Origin: Polyangia bacterium
Lineage (GTDB): Bacteria > Myxococcota_A > Polyangia > Nannocystales > Nannocystaceae
Assembly: GCA_030424595.1 (NCBI GenBank)
Contig: JAUHWG010000013.1
Span: 124,001-188,000 of the forward strand
DNA length: 64,000 nucleotides
Direction: 5' to 3'
Part shown: piece by piece, positions 43,207 to 51,960 of the stretch
Layout of the letters: the number at the start of each line of letters is the position of its first letter
Position numbering within the stretch: the first letter of the stretch is position 1
Translations under genes and position numbers: made by a program
Notes under the pieces: model-generated
The model's database searches: none
Told to the model about the DNA's origin: nothing
What the model saw: the letters and a program-made list of their open reading frames with translations, nothing else

Positions 43207-43673
43207 CCGCTACCTCTCCCGCTCGCCACCGGAAAGCGACCGATCACCCGCCGTCGGACCTGTCCATCGAGAATCCCACGGTCATAGCGGGTCAGGACGA
43301 CCTCGACCAAGGGCTCTCCGCCGCGCTCCATCGCAACCGCGAGCCACTGCGCGAAGGCCCGCCGCTCCTCACGATAGCCCGACGAGAGGAGAAACCGCGA
43401 GGTCGCATAACCGCGCTGAGCGGTCGCTCCGCGGGCGAATCGATAGTAGTCCAGGAGGGGAATCTCGACAGAGTCACCGGCGGCGGTCCGCCCCTCCGCC
43501 CGGATCTCCGTAGTCGTCGTCCGCGGCGTCGAGAACATGTTCCAGGGGAGACGCCTCGAGATCGAGGAGGGGCCGGGATAGAGCGCGCGGAGCAGCCACA
43601 CCAGGTGCAGCGCGGCCCAGAGCGCCAGCACCAGGAGGGCCCATCGCGGCGCGCTCCGACGCGGCCTGCTCAC
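43203..43673 (-). CDS. Single-span membrane protein paired with HTTM-like gene, module 2
   Basis: Protein of 156 residues from GTG 43673, preceded closely by AGGAG. A basic N-terminus, one membrane helix (WALLVLALWAALHLVWLLRA) and an outer domain beginning LPWNMFSTPRTTTTEIRAEG follow. A longer open frame to GTG 43847 would add 58 Arg-rich residues without protein-like character. The domain after the helix parallels that of the protein at 34730-35413, so the two HTTM pairs are paralogous modules. Confidence 0.6.
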   Translation of the reverse strand: MSRPRRSAPRWALLVLALWAALHLVWLLRALYPGPSSISRRLPWNMFSTPRTTTTEIRAEGRTAAGDSVEIPLLDYYRFARGATAQRGYATSRFLLSSGYREERRAFAQWLAVAMERGGEPLVEVVLTRYDRGILDGQVRRRVIGRFPVASGRGSG

Positions 43674-44355
43674 TGTCTCCTGGAACCCAGCCTCCCCACC
43701 GCGGCTCTTCGCCCGGGCAGCGCGACGCCGACGGACCAAGCGTCGCGCTCCCCTCGGTGGCTCAGCGCGCGGACTTCTGATCGTCCGAGGCTGACTATCC
43801 TCGCGACGCGTAGCTCGACCGGAGCCGACGATGGGGTTGATAGTCACTCTGCGAAAACGCTCATGACCCTAGTCGACAGGGGGCCAAAAGTGAAGCGAAG
43901 CGCCGACGGCCCGAAAATGGGCTCTTGGGCCAGCCGGAACGTTGGTCTCTATCGATCTTCTCGGCCGGTCTACGGCGCCGAACAATGACCAATTGGACAT
44001 GTGACTCCACATCCCCCGTGGCCCTGTCGACCGCGCCAGCGCACGGATGAAGGCTCTCTCCTAGCAGTCTAGACGAGGAAGGACGCATCTTTTGCGAGTC
44101 ACCTCTTCAGGCGCCCCGTCGGCATCCGATCGCCTCCCAGCCCCGCCGCGAGCGGGAGACGAGGATCGAAGACCGGCCCCCTTGACCTCCGCCGAGTTCC
44201 TCGGCAGGCTTGCCGCTCATGTTCGCTGTCGCCTGATCCGCCCCACGTACCGGACGCCACCTCGGCGCCGCGTCACGTGGGAACCGATGAGCCCCCCCGC
44301 CGGCCGCCCTTCGCGGCCTGCGGCGACGATCTCTCGCGCCTGCGGTTTCAGAACA
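43674..44355. other. Intergenic region before rsgA
   Basis: About 680 bases between divergent genes. An open frame continues upstream from the rsgA start to 44092, and another from the membrane protein to 43847, but neither extension looks coding. No repeat or RNA gene was recognised. Confidence 0.4.
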
Positions 44356-45444
44356 GTGAACAACCATAACCTCCCCCCTTCCCTCCTCAACCTCGGCTAC
44401 ACGCCGACCCTCGCCGCGGAGCTCGCCGAGCTCCCCGAACCCGCGATCCCCGGGCGAGTCCTCCGGATCGACGGTCACCGTGCCCTCGTGCTCAGCGAAG
44501 AAGGTGAGCTCGAGGCGATGCTGCCCGGACGCCTCCGCGCGGATCCAGGGTCGGCGCCGACCGTCGGCGACTGGGTCGCCCTCTCGCCCGTCGCAGCGAC
44601 GGACACCCCTGTCATCGTCGCCCGCCTCGCCCGACGCACCCGCCTCGCCCGCGGGGCTGCGGGCACAGCGACCCGGATCCAGGTGATCGCCGCGAACGTC
44701 GATCGCGTGTTCATCGTCATGGGGCTCGACGGGGACTTCAACCCCCGTCGAGCGGAGCGCTACCTGACGATCTGCGGCGACGCCGGGATCCAGGCGGTTC
44801 TCCTCCTGACCAAGGCGGGCGGCTGCGACGATGTCGACGCGCGGATCGCCGCGTGCCGGGCTGTCGCCCCGCCTGCGCTGGTGCTCGGGGTCCACGCGAT
44901 CGACGTCATCGACGGCGTCAACGCCGACGTCCCCGCCCGCTACACCGGTCCTGGCATCACCGTCGCCCTCCTAGGCTCCTCGGGCGCCGGCAAGTCGACC
45001 CTCCTCAACCACATGCTCGGCCGAGAGCAGATGACCACCTGTCCCGTCCGCAGCGGGGATGATCGCGGCCGTCACACGACCACGCACCGCGAGCTCGCGC
45101 TCCTCCCGAACGGCGGCGTTCTCATCGACAACCCCGGCATGCGTGAGCTCGCGCTGTGGCTCGTCGGCGAAGGCCTGGGGCGGGCCTTCACCGACGTCGA
45201 GTCACTCGCCCGCGGCTGTCGCTTCTCCGACTGCTCCCACGACGGAGAGCCCGGCTGTGCGGTCCAGCGCGCGATCGAGGAGGGCGAGCTCGACGGGGAT
45301 CGGGCGACCAGCTACGCCCGCCTCCGCGGCGAGGCAGAGGCGAACGCGCGACGCCGGGACGAGCGGCGCCGACGGGCCGATGAGCGCAGCCAGAGCAAGC
45401 TCTACCGGCGGATCCAAAAGGATCATCGTCGACGAAAGGGCTGA
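44356..45444 (+). CDS. rsgA: Ribosome small subunit-dependent GTPase A
   Basis: Circularly permuted GTPase of 362 residues that assists maturation of the 30S subunit. An N-terminal OB fold (about 25-100, RVLRIDGHRALVLSEEGELE) is followed by the G4 region (LLTKAGG, a variant of NKxD), G1 (GSSGAGKSTLLN), G2 (DRGRHTTTHREL) and G3 (IDNPGMREL). The zinc-binding C-terminus is CRFSDCSHDGEPGCAV. GTG 44356 is chosen because family members start just before LNLGYTPTLAAEL; an ATG at 44287 is the alternative. A perfect 14-bp hairpin follows the stop. Confidence 0.93.
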   Translation: MNNHNLPPSLLNLGYTPTLAAELAELPEPAIPGRVLRIDGHRALVLSEEGELEAMLPGRLRADPGSAPTVGDWVALSPVAATDTPVIVARLARRTRLARGAAGTATRIQVIAANVDRVFIVMGLDGDFNPRRAERYLTICGDAGIQAVLLLTKAGGCDDVDARIAACRAVAPPALVLGVHAIDVIDGVNADVPARYTGPGITVALLGSSGAGKSTLLNHMLGREQMTTCPVRSGDDRGRHTTTHRELALLPNGGVLIDNPGMRELALWLVGEGLGRAFTDVESLARGCRFSDCSHDGEPGCAVQRAIEEGELDGDRATSYARLRGEAEANARRRDERRRRADERSQSKLYRRIQKDHRRRKG

Positions 45445-45455
45445 CGAGGGCGGAC

Positions 45456-45492
45456 GCGAGGAGCAGAGGTCGGCGTCGCCTCTGCTCCTCGC
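45456..45492 (+). terminator. rsgA terminator
   Basis: GCGAGGAGCAGAGG (45456-45469) and CCTCTGCTCCTCGC (45479-45492) form a perfect 14-bp stem with a nine-base loop, 12 bases after the stop. There is no T tract. Confidence 0.7.
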
Positions 45493-45520
45493 TCGCCTGC
45501 CTCGACGCACCTCGGGTCCT

Positions 45521-45663
45521 AGCAGCCCGGGCGCTCGCGCCGGAGCCGTTGGCCCGCATGACCTCGACGAAGCTCGCGCTACGGGGCTGTACCGCGAGTT
45601 TCGGCGGGAGCCGACAGGGGCGACGAGCGCTGGAGAGCGCGCGAGACTCTCGCCACGGGCTGC
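45521..45663 (+). repeat. Stop-codon-anchored dispersed repeat, copy D
   Basis: Begins CTAGCAGCCCGGGCGCTCGC and ends GAGAGCGCGCGAGACTCTCG-ccacgggctgc, so both terminal inverted repeats are present. The middle (GGGGCTGTACCGCGAGTTTC) matches the other copies. It lies 76 bases after the rsgA stop and, unlike copies A, C and E, does not overlap a stop codon. Confidence 0.7.
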
Positions 45664-45726
45664 CAGAGCCTACGGGCCTCCAGATCGTCTCCCCCTCGCC
45701 CCAGCCCGCTGACATACCATCCGTCC

Positions 45727-46326
45727 ATGGCTCGCCTCTCCTGGACCCGCCGCACCCTCCTCGGCCTCACCCCCGTCGCCGTCCTCGCCCTCGCCACCAC
45801 CGGCTGCAACCGCGGAGCGCTCGACAACGAGGTCGCCGCAGAGATCGCCTACCTCGGCCTCGACCGCGCCGTCGACCGGATGATCAAGCTCGGCTTTGAC
45901 GGCTTCAACGCGGCCGACAGCGCCAACATCCCCCCCCAGTCCGAGGCCGGCGATGAGAGCGGGACGATGGACGTCAGCGGCAAGGTCGATCAGGGCGCCT
46001 CCGCCAACAAGGGGATGCAGCTCAACGTCGCCCTCACCGACTACTCCGACGGCCCCGTCCAGGACACCGCGGTCCTCTACAACGGCGGCCCGATCCAGGC
46101 CGACTTCAGCCTCAAGGGCCTGCCGGACGCCGACCTCAGCGGCAGCCTGAGCGGCGTCTTCACCATGGAGGGTGACCTCGCGGGGGCGATCGAGCTCGAC
46201 CTCGCGATCACCGGCACCACCCAGGACAGCGGCGGGGGCGTGATCGCGCGGGTGCCCGGCTCGATCCGGGTGGTCGGGACCGCGACCTCCGACTACGGCG
46301 TTTTTGACGTCGACGTCAGTCTTTGA
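45727..46326 (+). CDS. Putative lipoprotein
   Basis: Lipoprotein of 199 residues: basic start MARLSWTRRTLLGL, hydrophobic core and lipobox TTGC. The mature part is acidic with repeated Gly-Ser-Asp turns (SLKGLPDADLSGSLSGVFTM) that suggest a beta-rich fold. No family recognised. It is followed 43 bases later by a von Willebrand A lipoprotein on the same strand, so the two may be co-transcribed. Confidence 0.7.
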   Translation: MARLSWTRRTLLGLTPVAVLALATTGCNRGALDNEVAAEIAYLGLDRAVDRMIKLGFDGFNAADSANIPPQSEAGDESGTMDVSGKVDQGASANKGMQLNVALTDYSDGPVQDTAVLYNGGPIQADFSLKGLPDADLSGSLSGVFTMEGDLAGAIELDLAITGTTQDSGGGVIARVPGSIRVVGTATSDYGVFDVDVSL

Positions 46327-46369
46327 TCCAAGCCTGTAAGGGCCCTCCTCTGGGCCGCGTTGAGGGGGC

Positions 46370-47752
46370 ATGAGACGCCTCGCCCGACCCCTCAGCGCCC
46401 TCGCCCTCCTCGCGTTCAGCTTCGCCGGTTGCGCCAAGAAGAGCAGCTCGACGATGCCCCCCGCGGACTCGATGGGAGGCGCGATGGCGAAGTCCATGAG
46501 CTCCCCGGGCAGCGCCGGGGCGTCGATGGATGACGCGTCGGCGGCCCCGAGCGCCATGCCCGAGATGGCCGCGAAGTCGGAGGTCGCCGAGATGGACGAG
46601 GACATGGTCGCCGACGCCGAGAGCGAAGAGCGTCTCCCCGTGCAGGCGCGCCCGGTCCGGATCCCAGAGCTGACCGCCGGCACCTTCGACGACACGCTCA
46701 ACCCGGCGACGCTCCACGCCTTCGCCACGTCGATGCTCAACCTCGAAGGCGGTCAGACGATCGCCTCGGCGCTGGTCGGGCCGCTCACGGTCGTCCGCGT
46801 CGTCGACGGCCGCGGAGCCCCGCTCGCCGACGTCGGCGTGACGATCGAGGGCCAGCGAAACCACGCCAAGACCCTCCGCAGCGGCACCGACGGTCGCGTC
46901 GTCATCATGAGCGCGTGGGACCTGCGCGGTGAGACAGGCGATACCTTCGTCGTCACCGCCGGGGGCGAGCACGCGGTGGTCCAGATCGGCAGCCAGGAGA
47001 CGCGCCTCGTCGTCCGGGACCGGACGGCCCAGCCGGTCCGCAGCCTCGACCTCGCCCTGGTGATCGACGCCACCGGCAGCATGGGCGACGAGATCGAGTA
47101 CCTGAAGGCGGAGATCGCCAACATCGCCCACGAGGTCGCGCGCACCTACCCCGGGGTCGATCAGCGCTACGCCCTGGTGGTCTACCGCGACGAGGGGGAC
47201 CAGTACGTCACTCGCCACTTCAACTTCACCCACAACCTCGGCCGCTTCACCAAGCAGCTCAGCCGCCAGCAGGCGGACGGCGGCGGTGACTACCCCGAGG
47301 CGATGGACGCGGCGATGCTCGACGCGGCCGCCCTGAGCTGGCGCGACAGGGGCTCGCGCATGCTCTTTCTGGTCGCCGACGCCCCGCCCCACGCAGAGGC
47401 GATGGCGGCGACCCTCAACACCGCCGAGGAGCTCCGCGGTCAGGGCGTGGCGATGTACCCGATCGCGGCCAGCGGGGTCGCCGAGTCGGCCGAGCTGGTG
47501 ATGCGCGCGGCGGCGGCGATGAGCGGCGGCGAGTACATCTTCCTCACCGACGACTCCGGCGTCGGCAACACCCACGCCGAGCCCCACATCCCCTGCTACT
47601 CGGTCCAGACCCTGCGCAACTCGATGCTCCGCGCGATCGCCAGCGAGCTCGCGGGAGAGCGGATCGAGGCCGACCCGCAGCGGACGATCCGTCAGGTCGG
47701 CAGCTCGCAGGGCGGAGTCTGCACCGCCGGCAAGCCGCAGCTCGCCAGCTAG
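46370..47752 (+). CDS. von Willebrand factor A-domain lipoprotein
   Basis: Lipoprotein of 460 residues. The signal and lipobox are LALLAFSFAGC, followed by a Met/Ser/Ala linker. A carboxypeptidase-regulatory-like segment (VVDGRGAPLADVGVTIEG) precedes the vWA domain (about 220-420), whose metal site begins VIDATGSMGDE and includes YRDEGDQYVTRHF and VADAPPHAEAM. vWA domains bind protein ligands through Mg2+. GAGGGGG lies directly before the ATG. A surface adhesion or complex-assembly role is likely but not shown. Confidence 0.85.
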   Translation: MRRLARPLSALALLAFSFAGCAKKSSSTMPPADSMGGAMAKSMSSPGSAGASMDDASAAPSAMPEMAAKSEVAEMDEDMVADAESEERLPVQARPVRIPELTAGTFDDTLNPATLHAFATSMLNLEGGQTIASALVGPLTVVRVVDGRGAPLADVGVTIEGQRNHAKTLRSGTDGRVVIMSAWDLRGETGDTFVVTAGGEHAVVQIGSQETRLVVRDRTAQPVRSLDLALVIDATGSMGDEIEYLKAEIANIAHEVARTYPGVDQRYALVVYRDEGDQYVTRHFNFTHNLGRFTKQLSRQQADGGGDYPEAMDAAMLDAAALSWRDRGSRMLFLVADAPPHAEAMAATLNTAEELRGQGVAMYPIAASGVAESAELVMRAAAAMSGGEYIFLTDDSGVGNTHAEPHIPCYSVQTLRNSMLRAIASELAGERIEADPQRTIRQVGSSQGGVCTAGKPQLAS

Positions 47753-47922
47753 CGCCCGACACGGGGGCGCGCTTCGGTGAGGATCGAGCCGCCGATCGAA
47801 CGGCCGCCTCCGGCGAGGCCTGATCGCCGCCGCGCGCGTCCCCGAAGGGCCATTTCCGCGACCTCGGCCGCCCGCAGGGACTCCCGCAGCGCGCCGCCCA
47901 CGGGCTATCCTTCTCGCCGCGG

Positions 47923-50900
47923 ATGGAGCCGACCTCATCATCCACAGGCCCCCTCCCCGCGGGGCTGCGGGCGAGCCTAGCGCAGCTCCGCGAGCGCCGA
48001 CGCTTCGACGTCGACCGCTGCATCGCGGCCAAGGTCGCGATCATCAACAGCTACCTCGGGCGATCAGGGGTCTCTGGCTGCGTCGTCGGCGTCAGCGGCG
48101 GGGTCGACTCGGCGGTCACGCTCGCCCTCCTCCGCCGCGCGGCGGACATGCCGGGCTCGCCTGTCCGCCGCCTCGTCGCCGTCCTCGCGCCGATCTTCTC
48201 CCCCCGCGGCGCGACCAACCAACAGATCGCGCTGGAGCGCGGGCGCGAGGTCGCCGAGGCCTTCTCCGCCGAGCTGGCCGAGGTCGATCTCACGGCCAGT
48301 CAGCGCGCGGTCAAGGACGCCGTCGATCGAGGCCTCGGGATCCTCGGCGATCCATGGTCCTCGGGACAGCTGGTGTCGACGATCCGCACGCCGGCCCTCT
48401 ACTACGTGACCTCGTTGCTGACCCAGGTGGGTCATCTCGCGGTGCTCTGCGGGACCACGAACCGCGACGAGGGCTCCTACCTCGGCTTCTTCGGCAAGGC
48501 CTCCGACGGGATGGTCGACCTTCAGGTGATCTCGGACCTCCACAAGTCCGAGGTCTACGCGCTCGCCGAGGGCCTCGCGGTCCCCGAGAGCGTCCGCATC
48601 GCGGTCCCCACCGGCGACACCTACGACGGCCGCGTCGACGAGGCGATGATCGGCGCCCCCTACGACTTCGTCGAGCTCTACACGGGGCTCCTCGCCCTCG
48701 AAGAAGAGGATCCCGGCAGCCGCCGCGCCCTCGCGTCCCGCTGGGACGCGGCCGACCGCGCCGCCTTTGACCGCTGGGCCGCGGCCGTCGAGCAGCTCCA
48801 CCGCCACAATCACCACAAGTACATCAGCGGCGCCTCGGCGATCCACCTCGACGTCTACGAGCGGCATGTACCTGGGGGCTGGTCGCGACCGCCGGAGAAG
48901 ACCCCGCCGCGGGGCCAATTTGTCGGCGAGTTTGACCTCGACGAGCGGGTTCTCTCTGCGCTCGAAGGCCGGACCACAGCCGCCCCCGCACAGCTTCAGG
49001 CCCGGACCCTCGCGGACTTCGGCGAGTCCCTCGTCGAGGTCTCAGGACTGCTCGCCGCGGAGGAGGTCGACCGCCTCCGGGACATGCTCCTCAGCCAGAC
49101 CCTCGTAGCCGTCGGCCGCCATGGCGTCGCCGACGGCTACGATCCGACCCGCGATCCCCCGGGCTCGGGCCGCGCGTCGACCTACTCCCCGGCCCTCGCG
49201 GCCGCGCTGTGGCGACGCCTCGCCCCTGCCCTGCCGCCGGTGCGGATCTTCGATCCGAACGCCGCCGATGAGCGCGAGGGACACCCGGTGTGGCGCCCGA
49301 TCGGCCTCTCCCCGCTCCTGCGCGGGATCGTCTACGGCCCCGAGGGCGCGCTCGTCCCCCACTACGACTCGAGCTTTGACTTCGGCGACGGCGAGCGGCG
49401 GACGCTGATGAGCGTGCTTATCGGCCTCGGCCCGGACCTCATGCCGGAGCTCGCGCCGAACAACAGGGACCCAAGTCCAGGACCCGTCGACGCCAGCCAA
49501 GCCCGAGGGGAGCCAGGCCCGACGACGTTGGGCAGCACCCAATTCATCCGCGACACAGAGCGCCACCTCCCGCCCAGCGAGCGCGACTTCACCGACCTGC
49601 CGAGCGCCGCCCCTCCCCGCGATGTTCTCGTCGCCCGCGGGCCGAGCCCCGGGAGCGCCCTCGTCTTCGACCATCGCCTCCTCCACCAAGGCGCGCGCTG
49701 GTCCGACGAGCGTCCGCGGGTGCTCCTCCGCGCGGACGTCGTCTTCCGCCGCTGCGGCCCGCCCCTCCCCGCTGAGCGGCCGCAGCCGCAGCTCCCGCTG
49801 GAGGCCACCCTCGGGGTCCCCGCGGGCGCCAGCTCGGCCGAGGTCGACCGCGCCTACGACCAGCTCACCGCAAGCTCGGAGCCTAGCGAGACCGACGAGA
49901 CCAGCCTGACCAGCCTGACCAGCCTGACCAGCCTGACCAGCCTGACCAGCCTGACCAGCCCCGAGCTCGCCTGGCGGGTCCTCCGGGATCCCCACTACGC
50001 AAGCGCGTACCGCCGCCTCTCCGCCCTCGATCCGAGCGCTGACATCACGACCCTCCGCAGGGCTGGCTTCCTCGACGACGGCTCCACCCCGGCCGATCAC
50101 AGGGCCCTAGGGCGCCTCGGCGATCCGGCGTGGATGGTCACCCCGCTCCATCATGTGCTCCGGCGCCTGCAGGAGCTCCAACGCGCGGAGTCGAGCGGCG
50201 CCCGCGACCTCGCCACGCCGGTGGTGCTCCTCACGACCGGCTCCTTCTGCCCGATCCACCGCGGCCACGTCGAGATGATGGAGCTCGCCCGCGCCGACCT
50301 CGAGTCCAAGGGCATGGCGGTGCTCGGCGGCTACTTCTCCGTCTCGCACGACGCCTACGTCGTCGAAAAATGCGGCCCGACGACCCCCTCCGCGGCCCGT
50401 CGTCTCGCCATGTGCCAGGCCGCCGTCGCCGACAGCGAGTGGCTCATGGTCGACCCCTGGGAGGCCCTGTGCCGAGATCGACCGGTCAACTTCACCGACG
50501 TGATCCGTCGCCTAGAGCGCTACCTCAGCGCTCACCTCCGCCTCCACCGCGCGGTCCAGGTGGTCTACGTCTTCGGCTCCGACAACGCCGGCTTTAGCCT
50601 CACCTTCGCCGGCCACGGACGTTGCGTCTGCGTCCCCCGACCGGCCGTTGACAGCGAAGACAGCGAAGACAGCGAAGACAGCGAAGAGGGCGAGCCGAGC
50701 GATCGCCATGATCTCGATCGTCTCCGCGATCACCCCGCCCTGCGCGGCGTGCCGCGGATCCTCCTGGGCCAGCGACCTGCGCCGGGGCTCGCCTCGACGA
50801 GAGTCCGCGCCGGCGACGAGGCGGGCCTCCACCCCGCAGTCCAGGAGATGTGGCGCCGAGCTCGGGAGCCGCGCTCCGCCGAGCCGGCCGCGCTCCACCT

Positions 50901-51786
50901 CTTCGTCCGCGACGAGGGCCGCTGGGCGATCGCCCCCTGGCTCGAGGGTCGAAAGGCCGCGGACGTGATCGACGCCCGCGAGCGCCACCTCGACAGCCTC
51001 TGCGAGCTCCTCTCTCAGCGCTTCGCCGCCGCCGGCCAGCGCCTCGTGATCGAGCGCCGCGCGCTGGAGCACCAGACCGGGGTGGTCGACAGGCTGCGTC
51101 AGCGAGCGCGGGTGCTGAGCCTTGATCCCTGCGCCCCGGGTGATCTCAACCTCGCCGTCTCCCGCTGCTTCGAGCTCGCCGCCGACGTCAGCCAGGACGA
51201 GCTCGTCGCCCGTCCCGGCGCGCCCTCTATCGACGAGCAGCTCGCCGCCCTCCCCAGCGACGATGTGCCGACGATCCTGCTCGACGATGATCTCGTCAGC
51301 GGTCGCACCGTCGAGCAGGTCCTGGCGCTCCTCGGCGCGCGCCTGTCGATCCTCGAGGTCCACGCCCTGTGCCGAGCCGACGACTCCGACGACCCCGACC
51401 CGCCCCAGCACCCGCGACGCCAGCACGTCGCGGGAACACCGGCCCGCCGAGAGCTCTGCGACGCTCGCGATCTCCTCCCGGGGAGCCGACAGGGCGGCCT
51501 CGTCGTCCGCCTCCCCGACGGAGCCCTCGCCCGCGCCCCCTACCTCCTGCCCTACGTCCGCCCGAGCGCCCGCATACAGCTCCCCTTGGAGCAGGAGATC
51601 AGCTTCTCACGCGCGGTCTGGGGGCTGAGCGCGCGCTTCTTCGCCGCGATCACCCCGCCGATCCGGCTCGCCGACGCCGATCCTGCCTTCCGTCGCCTCG
51701 CCGACTACATCGGCTTCGACGGCGACACGAAGCTCGAAGATCTTTGCCGCTGGCACGCGGAGCGTCTGCCGGACCCCGAGGCCTGA
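47923..51786 (+). CDS. NAD synthetase / 2OG oxygenase / NMNAT / phosphoribosyltransferase fusion
   Basis: Single protein of 1287 residues. In order: an NAD synthetase (about 30-320; PP-loop GVSGGVDSAV, TTNRDEGSYLGFFGKASDG); a 2-oxoglutarate/Fe(II) oxygenase-like domain (about 360-610; His480-x-Asp482 in VPHYDSSF, distal His588 in RLLHQG, then Arg-rich RPRVLLRAD); a J-domain-like segment without HPD (about 625-700) broken by SLT repeats; a eukaryote-like NMN adenylyltransferase (about 765-905; TTGSFCPIHRGH, FSVSHDAYVVEK, VDPWEAL); and a C-terminal phosphoribosyltransferase-like domain (LLDDDLVSGRT near 1118-1128). Three steps of NAD synthesis or salvage thus sit on one chain with an oxidase. 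The physiological reaction is unknown. Confidence 0.82.
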   Translation: MEPTSSSTGPLPAGLRASLAQLRERRRFDVDRCIAAKVAIINSYLGRSGVSGCVVGVSGGVDSAVTLALLRRAADMPGSPVRRLVAVLAPIFSPRGATNQQIALERGREVAEAFSAELAEVDLTASQRAVKDAVDRGLGILGDPWSSGQLVSTIRTPALYYVTSLLTQVGHLAVLCGTTNRDEGSYLGFFGKASDGMVDLQVISDLHKSEVYALAEGLAVPESVRIAVPTGDTYDGRVDEAMIGAPYDFVELYTGLLALEEEDPGSRRALASRWDAADRAAFDRWAAAVEQLHRHNHHKYISGASAIHLDVYERHVPGGWSRPPEKTPPRGQFVGEFDLDERVLSALEGRTTAAPAQLQARTLADFGESLVEVSGLLAAEEVDRLRDMLLSQTLVAVGRHGVADGYDPTRDPPGSGRASTYSPALAAALWRRLAPALPPVRIFDPNAADEREGHPVWRPIGLSPLLRGIVYGPEGALVPHYDSSFDFGDGERRTLMSVLIGLGPDLMPELAPNNRDPSPGPVDASQARGEPGPTTLGSTQFIRDTERHLPPSERDFTDLPSAAPPRDVLVARGPSPGSALVFDHRLLHQGARWSDERPRVLLRADVVFRRCGPPLPAERPQPQLPLEATLGVPAGASSAEVDRAYDQLTASSEPSETDETSLTSLTSLTSLTSLTSLTSPELAWRVLRDPHYASAYRRLSALDPSADITTLRRAGFLDDGSTPADHRALGRLGDPAWMVTPLHHVLRRLQELQRAESSGARDLATPVVLLTTGSFCPIHRGHVEMMELARADLESKGMAVLGGYFSVSHDAYVVEKCGPTTPSAARRLAMCQAAVADSEWLMVDPWEALCRDRPVNFTDVIRRLERYLSAHLRLHRAVQVVYVFGSDNAGFSLTFAGHGRCVCVPRPAVDSEDSEDSEDSEEGEPSDRHDLDRLRDHPALRGVPRILLGQRPAPGLASTRVRAGDEAGLHPAVQEMWRRAREPRSAEPAALHLFVRDEGRWAIAPWLEGRKAADVIDARERHLDSLCELLSQRFAAAGQRLVIERRALEHQTGVVDRLRQRARVLSLDPCAPGDLNLAVSRCFELAADVSQDELVARPGAPSIDEQLAALPSDDVPTILLDDDLVSGRTVEQVLALLGARLSILEVHALCRADDSDDPDPPQHPRRQHVAGTPARRELCDARDLLPGSRQGGLVVRLPDGALARAPYLLPYVRPSARIQLPLEQEISFSRAVWGLSARFFAAITPPIRLADADPAFRRLADYIGFDGDTKLEDLCRWHAERLPDPEA
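49903..49960 (+). repeat. 9-bp tandem repeat encoding Ser-Leu-Thr
   Basis: Six and a third copies of AGCCTGACC, encoding SLT repeats inside the J-like segment of the NAD-enzyme fusion, where a functional J domain would carry its HPD loop. A second 9-bp repeat (Ser-Glu-Asp) lies at about 50651-50686 between the adenylyltransferase and the C-terminal domain. Both keep the reading frame. Confidence 0.8.
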
Positions 51787-51960
51787 ACTAGGCTGGTGCG
51801 GGGCGCCCTGAAGAGCCCGGGTAGAAGCCTGAGCGCTGCACGCAGGCCGACGGCAGAGCGCGGCGCGCTATCGACGGTCGGGGTCTGCCGAGCCCCGGAG
51901 CCTGCCCAAGCGACAGGCTCCGGGCCGACCAAGACCCCCGCGCGCGTCGTCGTCGAACGC

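Noticed and set aside
18693..45663. Dispersed repeats as integron attC sites
   Set aside because: Copies occur in both orientations, far apart and without an integrase or cassette spacing, and their ends are ordinary terminal inverted repeats.
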